Part shown: positions 1-9,354 of the stretch, piece after piece
Position numbering within the stretch: the stretch's first letter is position 1
Layout of the letters: each line of letters begins with the position of its first letter
Notes under the pieces: model-generated
Database searches by the model: none
Told to the model about the DNA's origin: nothing
The model's input: the letters and a program-made list of their open reading frames with translations, nothing else
Assembly (NCBI RefSeq): GCF_900048895.1
Contig: NZ_LT160635.1
Coordinates: forward strand, 105,238-169,237
DNA from: Neglectibacter timonensis
GTDB taxonomy: Bacteria; Bacillota; Clostridia; Oscillospirales; Acutalibacteraceae
DNA: 64,000 bases
Direction: 5' to 3'
Program-made: the position numbers and the translations under genes

Positions 1-3000
1 TTCAACGGCACCGATGTGGGAAAATTTTCGCCCGACAAACCTATGACCCGCGGTATGTTCGTAACCGTGCTTGCACGGGTGGACGGCGTGGAGGGAAATG
101 ACCAGGCGAACCCCTTTGAGGACGTGCCTTCGGGCATGTGGTACTCCGGCGCGGTGGCCTGGGCCGCGGAACGGGGCATCGTCCTGGGTGTGGGGGACAA
201 CAGGTTCGCGCCAGAGCGGCAGGTCAGCCGTCAGGAAATGGCCGCCTTCATCGCACGGTACCTGACCTATTACATGAAAGAGCACGGCGTGACCTTCCAA
301 GCGACCGGAACGGCCCCTGCTTTTAAGGATGCGGACAAAATTGCAGACTACGCTGTGGAAGCGGTGGAGCTTTGCCGCACCTACGGCCTGGTGTACGGAG
401 ACGAGAAGGGCTGCTTTGTCCCCGGATCGCTGGCGACACGCGCAGAGGCGGCAACGGTGATTCAGCGGCTGGCCCTGCTGTTGGAAACCGGTGAGGAAGA
501 GCCCTCCGGAGGCGGCGGGGGCGGAGGAGGCGGCGGTACATCCGCTTCCGCCAGCTCCGGCACCGCCGCCGGGTTTATCCAAGCGGCGCAGAAAGAGGCC
601 GACACAGTCACCGCCACCGTGGAGACTGACAACAGCATCACGGTAAACGACGACATCGCCATCAGCAACCCAAGCGTCAAAACCCTGACGCTTGACCTGA
701 ACAACGCCAGCCTGGGAAACCTGACGGTCAATTCCACCAGCGCAACCCGGATCGAAATCAAGGGCGAAACGGCCTCCGTTTCCTCCCTGACCATCAACGC
801 GCCCAGGGCTACGGTGACAAACGGCGTGGCCGTCAATGGTTCCGTCAACCTTCAGGCCGTGTCCAACAGCACCTTCAATAACACGGCCCCCATTTCTGGC
901 AACATCACCGTAACCGGACCTGCCGCGGTGAACGACACGCAGGAGAACCCCGCCCCCGTGGTGATCGCCACGGAGAAGCAGGTGATTGTCCGCGGAAAAT
1001 CCGAAACTATCAGCATTCAGGCGGACGGCGCAAAGCTGACTCTGAGCACGGCGGCAGCGGTGAACCCCACCGTCAGCAGCACCGCCGAAAATGTGACTCT
1101 GGCCGTCACCACGGGAGAGCAGACCACCATCAGCGGCACGGTGGAACAGGTTACAGCCACGGCCTCAGCGCCTAAGCTGAAGGTCGAAGGCACAGTGGCC
1201 GTGCTGGCCGCCAAAGCGGCCGCCAGCCTCAGTTTGACAGGCGGCGGTTTGGTGGAAAACTTGGCCGCAGGAAGTACAAACATAGAAATTCCGTTGGAGA
1301 ATACGGCGCTGAGCATCGCCTCGGCGGAGCTCGTCGGCGGCAGCCTTACCGCGCCTGACGGCGTGGTGGACACGGTAAAGGCCAGCGGAACGGTGGAACT
1401 GAAAGCCAGCGTGAACAAGGCCGAAACCCAGCCCGGTACCACGCTGAAGCTGGCGGGGGAGGGAAAGACGGTCAACACCCTGACTGCCGGCGGCACTCTG
1501 ACCATGGCCGGCCAGGGAACCGTGGGCCAGATCGACGTGACGGCGAACACCAGCAGCACCGTCGAGATTGCCCAGGAGATCACCGTCTCCGCCGTCAACA
1601 ACACCGGCAGCGGCCAGGTGAAGCTGGAAGACAAAGGCAATGCGGGGCGCGTGGCAACCGAAAAGGCCGCGCCGCCCACAACCGTCCGCTTTGCCGCGCC
1701 CACTGCGGCAGGCGGCAAAGGGACGATCACCGGGGTGACCAACGCCATGGAATACAGGGCTTCCGGAGACTGGGAGCCGATCAACAGTGAAAGCATTTCA
1801 GTGGATGCCGGGACCTACCAGGTCCGCGTCAAAGCCACCGATACCAAACTGGCCAGCGAGGCCGTCACGGTTACCATTCCCGCCGCCGTCGCGGTGAAAG
1901 AGGCCGCCGTTCAAGGCAAGCCCTATGTGGGGCAGACCCTTACCGCTGTGGCCAATGCCGACGCCACCGGCACGCTGGCCTATGAGTGGAAGGCCGGAGA
2001 AACTGTAATTGCCGGCGCACAGGGAAAGACCTTTGTGCTGACGGACAAGCAGATCGGCAAGGCCGTCACCGTAACCATTTCCAACTATGAAGGTTCGGAA
2101 ACCGCCACCAGTGCCCCCACTGCAGCCATTACCGCGGACAAGACCGCGCTGAAAAAGCTGCTGGATAAGGCGGAGGAGGTACAGCAGGGCGTGGTGGTTG
2201 AGGACCTTTCTGCTGAGAAAGTCGCGAAGGGTATCGTCTTTGTGACGGCGCAGGAAAAAGCTGATTTGACTACCGCAGTGGGCCATGCAAAAGAAATCGC
2301 AGATAATAAAGATGCTCTCGCCTCTGCGGTGTCCGGGCAGGAGAAAGCCCTGCGCGCCGCCGTGGACGCTTACACCGCGGCGAAAAAGGTGGGCACGCTC
2401 GATGAAGCGGCAACCCTGCAAAGCGCACTTGGCGAGCTGATCAACGCGGCAACTGGCGCAAAGGTTCAAACGACCGCTGCCGATGCCGCGGAAGTGGAGC
2501 CCGGCAAAGCATGGGTGACAGAGGAAGTAAAATCTGCGTATGAAGCAGCCATCAGCGCTGCGGAAGCGGCGAAAGACAGCGGCGACTCCGCTGTGCTGGC
2601 CAAAGCCATCACGGACCTGAACGCCGCCATGAGCGTGTACCAGAAAGCGGTTCGGAAGGGTGCGGCGCTGGACGACACAGCCCTGCTGGCAGCCGTCAAC
2701 GCGGCGGAGCTGAACGCGGCCTCTGTGAGCATTTCCGCAGACGGCAAGGACGTCCTGCCCAGCCAGTCGTGGGTCACCGAATTGAATAAGGGAACCTACA
2801 CGGCCGCGATTGCTGCCGCAAAGAATACGTCGGCAGCAACGCAGAGCGTGAATGCGAAAGCGCTTACAACCTTGAACGCGGCCACGGAGATCTTCAACGG
2901 CAAAAAGGAGCAGGGCACAAAGGACATCATTCCGCCCATCGTCACTGATGTATCCGCGGAGAAGCAGGAGACAGGTGCTCAGTACACGATTTCGTTTACC

Positions 3001-6000
3001 TCCAACGAGGCTGGAACGTACAGCTATCAGGTAGGCAGCACGGAAGGTGCGTGGACTGCGGGAGAAACTTTTTCTGAGGCCGATACTCCCGTTACCTTCG
3101 CCTATACTCCGGCCGCACCGGGCGCTGTCCTTTATCTTCAGGTCTCCGACGCAAGCGGCAACGCCTCCGTCGTACAGGTCAAGGTAGGGGAAGATCCGGA
3201 AACCGCCGAAGCCTCCATCGGCAGTGCCAAGTATGAGACGTTTGAGCAGGCCCTGGCCGCCGCTTCCTCTGGCCAGACCATCAAGCTGCTGAAGGACGTG
3301 GAGCTGTCAGAGGCAGTGACTATAACCAAGTCTGTCACACTGGAGCTCAACGGCCAAACCATCAACGGAACGGGCTTTTCCGCACGGGCGTTTACTGTGA
3401 ACGCGCCGGGGAAAACAGTGACCGTGCTGGATTCTTCCTCAGACAGAACCGGAGCAATTAACTCAGAGAACGGCTCCTTCAAGGTGGACGCCGGTACGCT
3501 GAATATCGGTGCTGAGGGTAAGTTCGGCGGTAATTACAACAATACTGTACAAAACTGGGGCGGCATTAAGGCCACCGGAGAAAACGTCACAATCAATGTA
3601 TGGGATGCAAAGATTACTTCCACCACCGGAGGCTGCTTTGCCATTGAAGGCGGAGCAGGCGACGTGCTGAACATCTACGGAGGTACTTTCACGCAACAGA
3701 CATATTATGACTTCGTGAGCTGCTGCGTTGGCTTTGGTTCTTCCGCCACCATCAATATCTCAGGCGGAGAATTTACCTGCAAGGATGGTCAGTCGGTTCT
3801 TTCCGGCTGGGACAGCGGCGCGACGGTAAACATCACCGGCGGTGTCTTTACAGCAGAAGGCAAAGCCAAAAATGTTTTCCAGGTGGACGCCGTTCCGGGA
3901 AACATCAAGACTGTGGATGGCGGGGATGACGCACCGTATCAGGCTCCTGACTGGAACATCAGCGGCGGTACCTTTACAGGGCCGATCGAAGTGAGCGCGA
4001 CCGTAAACGAAATCTTCCCCACAAGCGTGGAAATCACCGGCGGCACATTTTCCGTGGACCCCAGCGCGTATGTGGCCCAGGATTACAAGGTGGTTAAAAA
4101 CACTGAAGATACCTATACCGTGGGAGTAAAAACGGAACCCGATGAAAACGACGTGGCAAGCGTGGGTGGGCGGTTCTTTACCACGCTTCAGGCAGCGTTT
4201 GACGCCGCACATGATGGGGAAACCATTCAGCTGTGCAAGGACGCAGTAGCAGAGGACGGCGTTGAAATGGAGCGTGCCGGGGTTACTCTGAATCTTGATT
4301 TGGCTAGGCATACCTATACAGTAACCAATGGCGCGAATGTCAATAACCGTGCGTTCAAGATTATCTCCGGTACGCTGAATGTTACTGGCGGAGGTAAAAT
4401 CGTTGCGGTCGGAAGCGGAACCACGGCAGCGGAAGGTTCCGGCGCTTACGGCGCGTTCCGCGTAGAGGCGGAGGGCGTTCTGAATGTAAGCGGCGTCACC
4501 TTGGAAAACAGTCGTCCCTATGGACTGAACGTGAAGGTGTGTGGTGGTGAAGCAACCCTGAGCGGCGTTACGATTCACTCCAGCTATGGGGGCGGCATCG
4601 AGGTGACCGAATCAAAGCTTGGTGAAAAATCAAAGCTGGGTACGGCGACCGTGGCCGATTGTACCTTTACCCAGAAAAACTATTCTGACCATTGCAGTTC
4701 AACTCTGTCGGTTTCCGGCGGCAGTACCTTGAATGTCTCCGGCGGCACTTACACGTCGGAATCTGGACGGGCGCTGTACGTGTTCTCCTCCGGCGGTTAT
4801 ATCAACGTTTCCGGCGGAACATTTTCCGGGGTGAAGGACGTCATACGTGCGGAAATTGATACCAATACTTACCCTGAGTATGAAGGCGGACTTAAAATCA
4901 CCGGCGGCGACTTTACGGGGCCGATTACGATCACCTCACCTGCTTCCCTCACTATCACCGGCGGCACCTTCTCTGTGAACCCCAGCGCGTATGTGCGGGA
5001 CGATCTTACGGCCAAGGAAAGCGGCGGCAAGTGGATAATAGAGAAGAGAACGGCGGATGACCCCGGCACCGTGGCAAGCGTGGGCGAGCGGTGCTTCCGC
5101 ACTCTTGCGAGCGCGGTGGAGGCCGCCCAATCGGGCGATACTATCAAACTGCTGCAGGACACAAAGCTTACCGAGATTGTCACTATTCCGGCGAGCGCTG
5201 AAATTACCCTTGACCTGAACGGAAAGACGCTGACGCTTGACGCGTCCGGGACAAGGTTAATCCAAAATGAGGGAAATCTTACCATCAATGGAAACAGCGG
5301 TAAGATTTCCGGTATCAACTCCGGTGCGTACGGGTTGATTGATAACTATGGATCGCTCGAGGCTAATCAAGTGACTTTCAAAGATGTAGGTTTAGATAAC
5401 GGCGCATCAATCAAAAACCGGCCTGGCGTAAATTCCTCTCTGACGCTGAACCAGTGTTCCATGACAGCCACTGGTGAGAATAAGGGAAATGCCAATGTTT
5501 ACAGTGATGGAACACTGACTATAAATGGCGGTACCTTTACCGATTATAGTAGCGGTGCTTATGCGGTGATTTGCAACAGCGGGGAAGCTACTTTGAGATC
5601 CGATTCAGAATCGCCGCTTACAGTTGAGGGGGCTAAAGGCGCTTTGGGGATCAATTCCGGCACTGTAACAATTAACGGCGGTACCTACACAAGCGGCACC
5701 TATTATGGTGTCTGGATTACCAATAATGGGGTAAACACCGATGTGACCATTAATGACGGCAGCTTTACCGGAGAGAGATATGGCCTTTATGCTTCGGTGG
5801 ACGATGGCAAGCAGGATTCCAGCAACGCCAATATCCTTGTCCAAGGCGGTTCCTTTACCGGTAACACGGAAGCAGCCGCAGCGCTGAATGAGTCTCAATC
5901 GAAACTGGAGTGGTGCATGACAATCGTTGGCGGCACGTTTTCCACCAACCCCAGCGATTATGTGCCGGAGGGCTACGAGGCCACAGAGAGCAATGGCAGC

Positions 6001-6027
6001 TGGACTGTAGCTGCGGTTGCCCCGTAA
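1..6027 (+). CDS. Large SLH-domain surface adhesin, 5' end outside the window
   Basis: The reading frame is open from base 1, and the residues before the GTG at 16 already fit an SLH repeat, so the true start lies upstream. What remains of SLH 1 (about nt 1-100) is followed by SLH 2 (about 115-270) and SLH 3 (about 325-480), which in this family bind secondary cell-wall polymer. A poly-Gly linker (about 509-537) leads to a Thr/Ser/Val-rich beta region (to about 1700), an Ig-like domain (about 1890-2120), helical FIVAR-like segments (about 2140-2930) and another Ig-like stretch. Three parallel-beta-helix modules then start near 3210, 4150 and 5070. Each begins with a VASVG-type motif and a TL..A...A...G.TI.L..D pattern and ends with GGTFS.(D/N)PS.YV. 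The protein is an exported wall-bound adhesin or glycan-binding protein; its ligand cannot be inferred. Confidence 0.88.
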   Translation, partial: FNGTDVGKFSPDKPMTRGMFVTVLARVDGVEGNDQANPFEDVPSGMWYSGAVAWAAERGIVLGVGDNRFAPERQVSRQEMAAFIARYLTYYMKEHGVTFQATGTAPAFKDADKIADYAVEAVELCRTYGLVYGDEKGCFVPGSLATRAEAATVIQRLALLLETGEEEPSGGGGGGGGGGTSASASSGTAAGFIQAAQKEADTVTATVETDNSITVNDDIAISNPSVKTLTLDLNNASLGNLTVNSTSATRIEIKGETASVSSLTINAPRATVTNGVAVNGSVNLQAVSNSTFNNTAPISGNITVTGPAAVNDTQENPAPVVIATEKQVIVRGKSETISIQADGAKLTLSTAAAVNPTVSSTAENVTLAVTTGEQTTISGTVEQVTATASAPKLKVEGTVAVLAAKAAASLSLTGGGLVENLAAGSTNIEIPLENTALSIASAELVGGSLTAPDGVVDTVKASGTVELKASVNKAETQPGTTLKLAGEGKTVNTLTAGGTLTMAGQGTVGQIDVTANTSSTVEIAQEITVSAVNNTGSGQVKLEDKGNAGRVATEKAAPPTTVRFAAPTAAGGKGTITGVTNAMEYRASGDWEPINSESISVDAGTYQVRVKATDTKLASEAVTVTIPAAVAVKEAAVQGKPYVGQTLTAVANADATGTLAYEWKAGETVIAGAQGKTFVLTDKQIGKAVTVTISNYEGSETATSAPTAAITADKTALKKLLDKAEEVQQGVVVEDLSAEKVAKGIVFVTAQEKADLTTAVGHAKEIADNKDALASAVSGQEKALRAAVDAYTAAKKVGTLDEAATLQSALGELINAATGAKVQTTAADAAEVEPGKAWVTEEVKSAYEAAISAAEAAKDSGDSAVLAKAITDLNAAMSVYQKAVRKGAALDDTALLAAVNAAELNAASVSISADGKDVLPSQSWVTELNKGTYTAAIAAAKNTSAATQSVNAKALTTLNAATEIFNGKKEQGTKDIIPPIVTDVSAEKQETGAQYTISFTSNEAGTYSYQVGSTEGAWTAGETFSEADTPVTFAYTPAAPGAVLYLQVSDASGNASVVQVKVGEDPETAEASIGSAKYETFEQALAAASSGQTIKLLKDVELSEAVTITKSVTLELNGQTINGTGFSARAFTVNAPGKTVTVLDSSSDRTGAINSENGSFKVDAGTLNIGAEGKFGGNYNNTVQNWGGIKATGENVTINVWDAKITSTTGGCFAIEGGAGDVLNIYGGTFTQQTYYDFVSCCVGFGSSATINISGGEFTCKDGQSVLSGWDSGATVNITGGVFTAEGKAKNVFQVDAVPGNIKTVDGGDDAPYQAPDWNISGGTFTGPIEVSATVNEIFPTSVEITGGTFSVDPSAYVAQDYKVVKNTEDTYTVGVKTEPDENDVASVGGRFFTTLQAAFDAAHDGETIQLCKDAVAEDGVEMERAGVTLNLDLARHTYTVTNGANVNNRAFKIISGTLNVTGGGKIVAVGSGTTAAEGSGAYGAFRVEAEGVLNVSGVTLENSRPYGLNVKVCGGEATLSGVTIHSSYGGGIEVTESKLGEKSKLGTATVADCTFTQKNYSDHCSSTLSVSGGSTLNVSGGTYTSESGRALYVFSSGGYINVSGGTFSGVKDVIRAEIDTNTYPEYEGGLKITGGDFTGPITITSPASLTITGGTFSVNPSAYVRDDLTAKESGGKWIIEKRTADDPGTVASVGERCFRTLASAVEAAQSGDTIKLLQDTKLTEIVTIPASAEITLDLNGKTLTLDASGTRLIQNEGNLTINGNSGKISGINSGAYGLIDNYGSLEANQVTFKDVGLDNGASIKNRPGVNSSLTLNQCSMTATGENKGNANVYSDGTLTINGGTFTDYSSGAYAVICNSGEATLRSDSESPLTVEGAKGALGINSGTVTINGGTYTSGTYYGVWITNNGVNTDVTINDGSFTGERYGLYASVDDGKQDSSNANILVQGGSFTGNTEAAAALNESQSKLEWCMTIVGGTFSTNPSDYVPEGYEATESNGSWTVAAVAP

Positions 6028-6088
6028 GTGTAAGAACCGCAGATTTTTCGTTCAGAGCGGCGCACGGAAAACGCGCCTGCTTGTTCCA

Positions 6089-6133
6089 ATAAAAACCGTC
6101 CTGCAGGAGAGTTATCCTGCGGGACGGTTTTTG
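6089..6133 (+). terminator. Intrinsic terminator after the first SLH gene
   Basis: A 13-bp stem (CCGTCCTGCAGGA with TCCTGCGGGACGG, one wobble pair) is flanked by an A-run and a T-run. It lies about 60 bases after the stop of the adhesin gene. Confidence 0.85.
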
Positions 6134-6425
6134 CTGTTAAGACTTTTGGGGCGAATGCGGGCCGCTGTGTGCATGCCGCCTCATCCGGCACGGCTTCCCG
6201 GCGAGGGCTGTAGTTACGTCCTGGCCCTGTAAGGCTGAATTCCCAAAGGGTACTCTCCCGGGCGGCGGCATGTTTTCCGCGGCCCGGGCCCTGTAACGGA
6301 CGGAAATCGTTTACCGCAGTTGTTCCTTTCTCTTGCTGCCGACTGAAGTCCGGCACCCCCCGGCTTCTTGGCATCCGGCAGGACAAAAAAACGGCGCCGG
6401 ATATCCGACGCCGCGAATGTTTATC
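6134..6425. other. Intergenic, no gene seen
   Basis: About 290 bases between the terminator of the plus-strand adhesin gene and the end of the minus-strand secreted-protein gene. I see no convincing gene. GC-rich short inverted stretches occur near 6250-6300 (CCCGGGC/GCCCGGG) without a clear T-run. Confidence 0.4.
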
Positions 6426-6881
6426 TCAAGAGAGGTTCCCGTAACTGTCGCAGGAGATGGAGACCGTCCTGCCGGTATTTGTGCCTTTATAACTCACACT
6501 GCCGTAGCCATAGGCGGATTTGCCGGAGGTCCAGGCGTCCTTTGAGTTAAAGGAGGCGGAGGTGGAATAGGTGGTGACCGTGCAGGAAGCGGAAGTGGCG
6601 GAGGAACTCACCCCATAGGAATAGGTGAAGGAACCGTGTACGGTGACCGCAAAGATCGCCACATCATTGCTATTGTAATAGGTCGAGGTTTTGGAGCCTC
6701 CCTGGCTGGAGCGCAGCAGGGAATTCTCCCGGGTCAGCTCTGTGACAAAATAACTGCCGTCCGGCAGGTACTCCACGGTCCTGGTCTCCGGCGTTTCCGG
6801 AACAGCCTTGGCGGAGGCAGGGAGAGTGGCCACTGCAAACAAAAGCGAACAGCACAAAAGCAGGGAAAGAATTTTTTTCAT
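6426..6881 (-). CDS. Small secreted Ser/Thr/Tyr-rich protein
   Basis: The 151-residue product starts at MKKILSLLLCC, a classical signal peptide with cleavage expected after about ASA at residues 22-24. The mature part is rich in Ser, Thr, Tyr and Gly (for example SYGVSSSATSASC), suggesting a small beta-sheet extracellular protein. Its start is 14 bases after the end of the HAAS-like gene, so it is the third gene of the padR operon. I chose the second ATG of the frame because it begins the signal peptide directly. No function can be assigned. Confidence 0.75.
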   Translation of the reverse strand: MKKILSLLLCCSLLFAVATLPASAKAVPETPETRTVEYLPDGSYFVTELTRENSLLRSSQGGSKTSTYYNSNDVAIFAVTVHGSFTYSYGVSSSATSASCTVTTYSTSASFNSKDAWTSGKSAYGYGSVSYKGTNTGRTVSISCDSYGNLS

Positions 6882-6895
6882 GATAAGTGCTCCTC

Positions 6896-7318
6896 TCAAT
6901 ACACCCCGACGACACTGCCGGGGTCCAGATCCATACTGGAATCCGGAACAATGGTTTCCACAAAATAGCCGTCGCGATATGCGATTTTATCCGCAATGTC
7001 AAACGCGTACAGGGCGGCCATCACGGCCAGCAAAACGACGATGAGGATACCGGCAATCCAGAAGAGCTTTCTGCGTTTCAGGCTTTGGCTCAGCTTGACG
7101 GGGTCCTCCGTCCCGATGTAAGCCTCCACCACTTCTTCCGGAGTACCGATTGCGGCGACGATTTCCTCATAACGGACGGAACCGTCGGGATGCAGGTGCT
7201 CCCCGATGAGAAGCTCAATGCCGCGCAGTATTTCCTTCTTGCGCTGACGCGGGCATTCCAAAAGAGAGCTCACCTTTTTCAGGTAGCTTTGAACCGCGGG
7301 GTTTTCAGTTGCGTTCAT
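6896..7318 (-). CDS. HAAS-like (DUF1700/DUF6120-type) membrane protein
   Basis: This 140-residue protein has an N-terminal helical part (SYLKKVSSLLECPRQRKKEILRG) with an IGTPEEVVEAY motif typical of HAAS/DUF1700-like proteins. One membrane segment follows at about residues 80-102 (LFWIAGILIVVLLAVMAALY), then a short exterior tail. Such proteins are usually encoded beside PadR regulators and are thought to act in envelope sensing. The ATG at 7318 lies inside the end of the padR gene (14-base overlap), so translation is probably coupled. Confidence 0.75.
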   Translation of the reverse strand: MNATENPAVQSYLKKVSSLLECPRQRKKEILRGIELLIGEHLHPDGSVRYEEIVAAIGTPEEVVEAYIGTEDPVKLSQSLKRRKLFWIAGILIVVLLAVMAALYAFDIADKIAYRDGYFVETIVPDSSMDLDPGSVVGVY

Positions 7319-7664
7319 GGTCGTCCTCCGTATGGTAAGCAAAGAAATTCTGCATCCCCTGGGCAGAGCGTTTATAATCCGCCAGAATTTCCTGAAAGTA
7401 TTCCATTCCGGATTCCGTCAGATGATAATAAACGCGCACACGGGACTTGACGTCTCCTGAAAGTTCCCGCCGGTCCGTGACCACGCCCCGTTTCACCAGC
7501 CGGTACATCGACATATAAATTGCCGCTTCCGCCATGGAAAGGAGCCCGCCGCTCCGCCTGAAAATTTCCTGAGACATCTCATACCCGTACATGTCCTTTT
7601 CCTGTAGCAAAGACAAGCACAGGAGTTCCACCGATACCTTTTTTGTAGGTTCACCGTTTGCCAT
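7305..7664 (-). CDS. PadR-family transcriptional regulator
   Basis: The 119-residue protein fits PadR: a winged helix with LLCLSLLQEKDMYGYEMSQE near the start, SMAEAAIYMSMYRLVKRG in the recognition region, and YYHLTESGMEYF in the wing. PadR proteins are repressors, often autoregulatory and controlling membrane-protein or exporter genes. The likely target is its own operon. A GTG twelve bases upstream (7676) is an alternative start, but GGAG lies too close to it. A promoter (7698-7726) and the palindrome GTGTGCACAC (7669-7678) precede the gene. Confidence 0.88.
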   Translation of the reverse strand: MANGEPTKKVSVELLCLSLLQEKDMYGYEMSQEIFRRSGGLLSMAEAAIYMSMYRLVKRGVVTDRRELSGDVKSRVRVYYHLTESGMEYFQEILADYKRSAQGMQNFFAYHTEDDHERN

Positions 7665-7668
7665 AATT

Positions 7669-7678
7669 GTGTGCACAC
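7669..7678. promoter_or_regulatory. Candidate PadR operator palindrome
   Basis: GTGTGCACAC is a perfect 10-base palindrome between the promoter and the padR start. Its position suits an autoregulatory operator, but the match to the usual PadR motif is not exact. Confidence 0.35.
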
Positions 7679-7697
7679 TCCGTAATATTACTGCCTT

Positions 7698-7726
7698 ATC
7701 ATAGCATTTTTTAAAAATTTTGTAAA
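7698..7726 (-). promoter_or_regulatory. Promoter of the padR operon
   Basis: On the minus strand TTTACA and TATGAT are separated by 17 bases, in an AT-rich intergenic region. Confidence 0.65.
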
Positions 7727-7752
7727 TATGTAAATTTATAAGTAAATAATGG

Positions 7753-7781
7753 TTGATTTGTCAAATGGATAATGATATTAT
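7753..7781 (+). promoter_or_regulatory. Promoter of the LolA/RseB-like gene
   Basis: TTGATT and TATTAT are spaced by 17 bases, about 135 bases before the start codon at 7917. It diverges from the padR promoter. Confidence 0.6.
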
Positions 7782-7916
7782 ACACAGTATAAAGGAAATT
7801 ATGGAGAACATCCAGCAAAATTGCGAGAAAAGTGGTTCGGATGGGAGCATGAAAGCGCGGACAGCGGCAAAAAATACGTGCAAAAAAATTGGAAAGCCAG
7901 GAAGAGAGGGAACAAC

Positions 7917-8981
7917 ATGAAAAAGAAAATTGCACTGCTTACCGGAATTCTGCTGGCGATTTGCGTGGCTGCAGGGACCTTGGCTTCTGCGGATACGGAC
8001 GCGGCGTATTTGGGAGATCTGGACGCTGCCGAGAGAGAAAAAATAATCGCAAACAAGGAAGCGGATCAGGCTGTTGTTTTGGATTCTCAAGGGATAGACT
8101 ATACCAATAAGGAAACCATGTTTGCCTCTTTTGGATTCACAGAGGACGATCTCCGGCCTACAGACCTGACTCTGGTACAGACGAGAAGTAATTCAGTTTC
8201 CAATACCGCTGCAAATAAAGAATATATTTATGACAGAATGCTCAATACGATTGACTTTTACGACACGCTGCAGGGAAGCTTCGAGTTCAGTCAGGCGTTT
8301 TCCAATCTCAACTACACAGCAACCTATTGCGTGAGATCTGGAGAGGACAGGAAATCTTTTGAAAGTATTCTGTATGAACCGGATTCCGCAAGCTTACTGA
8401 GCGGCGAAGCCGCGTCAGAGGCTGAGCCAAAAAAGATAACGGCCTACTTCGACGGGCAGACCAAAACAGAGAAGGAGGTTGCGGCAAATGTGTTGACACG
8501 GGGAACAGAGGAGACTGAGAAGGTTCTCCGCACCGCACAGATCGATGTGGAGGAAAAAGAGGCCTGTGATTTTGTCTCCCTGATTCGTGCGGGATCCCGC
8601 GTGACCACGGATGAAGAGGGAATCAACACCTATTACTACCGGGAAAACCTGAACGGCTTAGGGTACTGCCGTGAGAGCATCGATCCCCAGGAACTGGCTA
8701 TCGGGTATTTGAGAAATTTTGATACCTGGGATATCACAGGGGAAGAAGCGGTTGCAGGCAGAAACTGTCTTGTGCTGGAAGGCGAATTGTCCGGTTTCTA
8801 TTCTGAAAAACGCCACACGGCAGAGTTTAAGCTGTGGGTGGACAGAGAAACCGGAATTCTTATAAAATCGGAACATTACGATGCGGACGGCAATTTGTCC
8901 GAATCCCTGACGACCACCAGCATCACGGTAAACGCGCCGGTGACAGACGAAACTTTTTTGGCGCTGGGTTGCGAATTCTGA
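7917..8981 (+). CDS. Secreted LolA/RseB-like protein
   Basis: The 354-residue product begins at the ATG after GAGAGGG, giving the signal peptide MKKKIALLTGILLAICVAAG with cleavage around TLASA. The C-terminal half resembles the LolA/RseB fold: a long beta-sheet with a YCVRSGEDRKSFESILYEPD strand pair and a final segment (EFKLWVDRETGILIKSEHYD) typical of MucB/RseB-like lipid-sensing domains. In Gram-positives such proteins are cell-surface proteins, often tied to anti-sigma regulation, but no sigma factor lies nearby. Frames starting at 7821 would add residues without a signal sequence, so I rejected them. Confidence 0.7.
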   Translation: MKKKIALLTGILLAICVAAGTLASADTDAAYLGDLDAAEREKIIANKEADQAVVLDSQGIDYTNKETMFASFGFTEDDLRPTDLTLVQTRSNSVSNTAANKEYIYDRMLNTIDFYDTLQGSFEFSQAFSNLNYTATYCVRSGEDRKSFESILYEPDSASLLSGEAASEAEPKKITAYFDGQTKTEKEVAANVLTRGTEETEKVLRTAQIDVEEKEACDFVSLIRAGSRVTTDEEGINTYYYRENLNGLGYCRESIDPQELAIGYLRNFDTWDITGEEAVAGRNCLVLEGELSGFYSEKRHTAEFKLWVDRETGILIKSEHYDADGNLSESLTTTSITVNAPVTDETFLALGCEF

Positions 8982-9056
8982 ATGAATTTGACAGGCATAC
9001 GGCGCAAAGGGCGGCGTGGTTTGTACGGCATCTGGACGGAATAGAGGAATTGAGCA

Positions 9057-9095
9057 GAGCGGCCTTTCGTAAGGGAAAAGCCGCTCCTTTCATTG
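9057..9095 (+). terminator. Probable terminator after the LolA/RseB-like gene
   Basis: GAGCGGC pairs with GCCGCTC about 75 bases after the stop, followed by a short CTTTC tract. The stem is modest and the T-run weak. Confidence 0.45.
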
Positions 9096-9153
9096 GAATA
9101 TCAGACTGCAATACTGCATTCCGCCTGCCCGGCTATGGCATGTGAGATTGCGG

Positions 9154-9182
9154 TTGACTTATCCATGAAATGGTACTATAGT
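9154..9182 (+). promoter_or_regulatory. Promoter of the second SLH gene
   Basis: TTGACT and TATAGT are spaced by 17 bases. This leaves an unusually long 5' leader of about 165 bases before the ATG at 9355. Confidence 0.6.
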
Positions 9183-9239
9183 TGAATTATAGAAATTTAT
9201 GTTAAAAAAATTTAGGAAAATTTATAATAAATTCCCGTG

Positions 9240-9300
9240 CGAAATTGTAACCCCGTATAGCTCCGGCTACTTTTCGGGAGGTGGGCGCATGCGTGCGCCT
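9240..9300 (+). promoter_or_regulatory. Structured leader of the second SLH gene
   Basis: The leader contains an outer CCCG/CGGG pair with inner AGC/GCT (9252-9278) and a perfect GGCGCA/TGCGCC hairpin with loop TGCG (9284-9299). I do not recognise a known riboswitch class. The gene has a strong AGGAGG (9343-9348) just before its start. Confidence 0.35.
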
Positions 9301-9354
9301 TTGGCATAGAAGCACAGCCGCAATGAGACATTTGAGGCGGAGAGGAGGAAAGCA

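Noticed and set aside
9240..9300. A cyclic-di-GMP riboswitch before the second SLH gene
   Set aside because: The conserved class I bases are not present, so only an unnamed structured leader is reported.
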